From Streptomyces phytophilus (GTDB lineage: Bacteria; Actinomycetota; Actinomycetes; Streptomycetales; Streptomycetaceae), in contig NZ_JACBXC010000009.1 of the NCBI RefSeq assembly GCF_013870535.1, positions 1-32,533 on the forward strand: a stretch of 32,533 bases of DNA, written 5' to 3'. The notes under the pieces were generated by a model, which worked only from the letters and a program-made list of their open reading frames with translations, made no database searches and was not told the DNA's origin. The stretch's first letter is position 1. Each line of letters opens with the position of its first letter. Both the position numbers and the translations under genes were made by a program. Positions 30,676 to 32,533 of the stretch are shown here, one piece after another.

Positions 30676-31521
30676 ATGTCCTCCGTCAGCCCGATCCGGG
30701 GCAAGGGAGATGCTCTGTCGCTATACGTCGATCCGGGTGGGATCTTCACCGGAACTGCCGGCTTCTACTCGGCGCGGCCGGGCTACCCTGACGTGCTGCT
30801 GGACCACATCGCCGGACTCACGGGCGGGGTGCCGGGCGCGAGGGTGCTCGATCTCGGGACGGGAACCGGCGCCGTCGCGCGTGAGCTGGCTGCTCGCGGG
30901 CTGGACGTGCTCGCGGTGGATCCCTGTGCAGAGATGCTGGAGGAGGCCCGCCGCCTGGCGATGGCCAGCGGTCACGACTCCATCACGTGGCGGAAAGGGA
31001 TCGCCGAAGACCTGCCGACCGGCCTAGGGCCGTTCACGCTGGCCGTCATCGGGGACGCTTTCCACTGGATGAACCGCGGCCGTGTGCTGCGCGCCCTGCA
31101 CCAACTCATCGAGCCCGGGGGGTGCGTGGCGCTGCTGTCGCACCGGTGGCCCGGCTACCCCAAGCCCGCCTGGACCCCTGTCCTGGAGCAGGTCCGCAGC
31201 CGGCACCTGGGCCCGAACCGACATGCCGGCCCGACCGGACAATTCTCCCGTTCGCAGGCTGGCCACGAAGACGCCTTCCGGGACTCCGAGTTCGGACACC
31301 TGACTCGGGTTACGACTGACTACACCATTGATGTCCGACTGGACGATCTCCTCCGCTGGCAGTGGTCCCAGGTCCATTCCTCAGTGCCTCTGCTGGGGGA
31401 CGGGTGGGCGGCGTACGAGGCCGACCTGCGCACCTTGCTGCGCGTGTGGGAGCCAAGCGAGCAGTTTCGCGAGGTCAGCCAGGCTCACCTGCTGATCGGG
31501 CAACGCGGAGGCGACCGGTGA
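30676..31521 (+). CDS. class I SAM-dependent methyltransferase (281 aa)
   Basis: Methyltransf_11-type Rossmann enzyme. Motif I VLDLGTGTGAVAREL (58-71), acidic residue ending strand 2 in VLAVDPCAEML (Asp82), and strand 4 TLAVIGDAFHWM with the catalytic-region His/Trp pair resembling small-molecule methyltransferases. The C-terminal 120 residues are a cap. The ATG at 30676 has GGAG at 30661, slightly distant. Its stop overlaps the following small gene as GTGA. The target is unknown. The N-terminal GGIFTGTAGFYSARPGYP is typical of this group. Confidence 0.9.
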   Translation: MSSVSPIRGKGDALSLYVDPGGIFTGTAGFYSARPGYPDVLLDHIAGLTGGVPGARVLDLGTGTGAVARELAARGLDVLAVDPCAEMLEEARRLAMASGHDSITWRKGIAEDLPTGLGPFTLAVIGDAFHWMNRGRVLRALHQLIEPGGCVALLSHRWPGYPKPAWTPVLEQVRSRHLGPNRHAGPTGQFSRSQAGHEDAFRDSEFGHLTRVTTDYTIDVRLDDLLRWQWSQVHSSVPLLGDGWAAYEADLRTLLRVWEPSEQFREVSQAHLLIGQRGGDR

Positions 31522-31724
31522 CCCGCCACAAGCGAGCACCGGAGCAGGAGTCCGAGGAGGCGCAGGATCCGGCGGGCCCTGACCTGTGGCCGTTCATCTG
31601 GCTCAGCGCGGTCGTGATCGCCATCTCCATCGTCGTCTTGGGGGACCCGGCCCGCGGCGCTGAGCCTGTCGACACCGTCACCAGTACCGCGCCGGCCGAC
31701 GAGAACGCGGTGGATCCGTGGTGA
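31518..31724 (+). CDS. small single-helix membrane protein (68 aa)
   Basis: Starts at a GTG that overlaps the methyltransferase stop (GTGA). The N-terminal 20 residues are charged (TRHKRAPEQESEEAQ), residues about 24-43 (LWPFIWLSAVVIAISIVVLG) form one membrane helix, then DPARG and a short Thr/Asp-rich tail that would be outside. It resembles the membrane protein at 30133, both coupled to a methyltransferase stop. A strong terminator follows. No function can be assigned. Confidence 0.65.
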   Translation: MTRHKRAPEQESEEAQDPAGPDLWPFIWLSAVVIAISIVVLGDPARGAEPVDTVTSTAPADENAVDPW

Positions 31725-31743
31725 TGCTCCCTCAGCCCTTCAT

Positions 31744-31771
31744 ACGGGCCGGGCGGGCTCGCCCGGCCCGT
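31744..31771 (+). terminator. strong hairpin terminator
   Basis: Perfect 12-bp stem (ACGGGCCGGGCG and CGCCCGGCCCGT) with a GGCT loop, 19 bases after the stop of the small membrane protein. Confidence 0.8.
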
Positions 31772-32024
31772 GTGATCACCACCCCAGGAGAAGTCCGGGG
31801 GCACCAGATTCCGCCGCGCCCTGGGGAGGTTGCGACGGCGGACTGCCGGGCTGCCGGCTCTTACCGGCCGGCGGCCCGGCCCACATCACCACAACGCGGC
31901 TCCGCCCACTCCGGTACAGCGGGCGGCGGGCCGGTCCTTCGTGCACAGCCCTTCGGACCGTGACCTACGCCTACCCACCTGACCTATACGACCCCCTCTG
32001 CTGATCACGCCGAGAAACCAGGAC
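31772..32024. other. intergenic before the last gene
   Basis: About 250 bases; no gene or clear promoter. A weak AGGA at 32019-32022 is the only candidate ribosome-binding site for the ATG at 32025. Confidence 0.35.
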
Positions 32025-32533
32025 ATGAAGCCGCCATCAACTGCCGATCGCACCGCAATCGATGCCACCGCGCCCGATGCACCGCCAGCCCTCCTTCCGC
32101 CGCCACCACCCGCACGTCCCTCCGAGCCGCCGGCCCGCCCGTCGTCCGCGACCGGATGTGAGCGCGAACCCGAGGCGGCCAACGCGGCCCCAGTCCAGTT
32201 AAGAGGCGGGCAGCAGCCCGCGGTGTTCACCTTCGACCGGGTGAACCCGAAGCGGGCCGTTGTCGACGCCTGTGGACTGCTACTGATCGTCCTTGCGGCG
32301 GTCTGCGTGGGTTCGCTCTACGCTTTCGCCGACCTGAGTGGCGTGCACCAGGCCCCGCACGAGGAGACGGTCACGCTGGTCTTCTCCGTGCTCGCCGCCG
32401 GCATGGTGCTGTTGTGGCTGACTTGGTTGCTGGTCAACCGGGGCGCGCCGAGGTGGGTGTGTCTGGTGGCCGTGGTGGTCGGGGTGCTTGCCGTGGTGGC
32501 GAAGGTGCCCGAGCCCTGGCAGACGACCGGGCA
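32025..32533 (+). CDS. membrane protein with proline-rich N-terminus, runs off the right edge
   Basis: Open from an ATG at 32025 to the end of the window, 169 codons. Residues 1-60 are proline/alanine rich and cytoplasmic (LLPPPPPARPSEPPARP); membrane helices lie at about 84-103, 116-137 and 142-160. Codon 59 is TTA (32199-32201), so translation is likely bldA-dependent. The style resembles DUF2637-type or other actinomycete 'spdB-like' membrane proteins, but I cannot assign a family. The C-terminus is not visible. Confidence 0.7.
   Translation, partial: MKPPSTADRTAIDATAPDAPPALLPPPPPARPSEPPARPSSATGCEREPEAANAAPVQLRGGQQPAVFTFDRVNPKRAVVDACGLLLIVLAAVCVGSLYAFADLSGVHQAPHEETVTLVFSVLAAGMVLLWLTWLLVNRGAPRWVCLVAVVVGVLAVVAKVPEPWQTTG

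Noticed and set aside
1-32533. CRISPR array, tRNA or rRNA genes
   Set aside because: No regularly spaced identical repeats and no cloverleaf or rRNA-like sequence were seen on either strand.

Overview
The window is high-GC DNA with GTG and TTG starts, C/G-biased third codon positions and a gene content (DUF574 methyltransferases, XRE regulators with helical repeat tails, DUF5753 and DUF5999 proteins, HATPase anti-sigma-like proteins, rare TTA codons) typical of a Streptomyces or close relative. It reads as accessory DNA: mostly short operons, mobile-element traces and three pseudogenes, with one aminoacyl-tRNA synthetase paralog and no core metabolic operon.

Layout. 1-3.6 kb: the start of a DUF574 methyltransferase running off the left edge, two small unknown genes, an Mrr-like restriction endonuclease and a four-helix membrane protein. 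3.6-7.3 kb: a patch of dispersed repeats, a small unknown gene bracketed by a 24-bp inverted repeat, then a complete ISL3-family insertion sequence (4831-7249) with long terminal inverted repeats, an exact 8-bp target duplication and a passenger gene. 7.4-10.0 kb (minus): a decayed partial copy of the next gene, a 323-aa unknown, a 2H phosphoesterase and a DUF5753 protein without the usual helix-turn-helix.

10.1-15.0 kb (minus) is the most striking block: a TauD-type dioxygenase, a TupA-like ATP-grasp enzyme (ATGA-coupled), a nucleotidyltransferase-fold protein, a cysteinyl-tRNA synthetase paralog lacking one zinc ligand, and a second 2OG-Fe(II) oxygenase whose start lies inside the synthetase gene. 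Facing it at 15.2-20.8 kb (plus) are a NUDIX hydrolase, an XRE regulator, a class IV PLP enzyme, an HTH-SUMF1 fusion and another XRE regulator, plus an anti-sigma-like ATPase on the minus strand. I infer a compact, regulated small-molecule pathway in which the synthetase paralog either supplies resistance or supplies cysteinyl-tRNA or a cysteine-derived building block. A TTA codon in the ATP-grasp gene suggests bldA control.

20.8-25.2 kb: a HAD protein, a small unknown, a second patch of the same 19-bp repeats seen near 3.8 kb, and an 836-aa protein of unknown family ending in a strong terminator. 25.2-28.3 kb: a remnant of a regulator C-terminus, two NUDIX genes and an XRE regulator that overlaps one of them (GTGA). 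28.6-32.5 kb: a truncated DUF574 relic, an intact DUF574 methyltransferase coupled to a small membrane protein and a DUF5999 protein, a class I methyltransferase coupled to another small membrane protein, a terminator, and a membrane protein running off the right edge.
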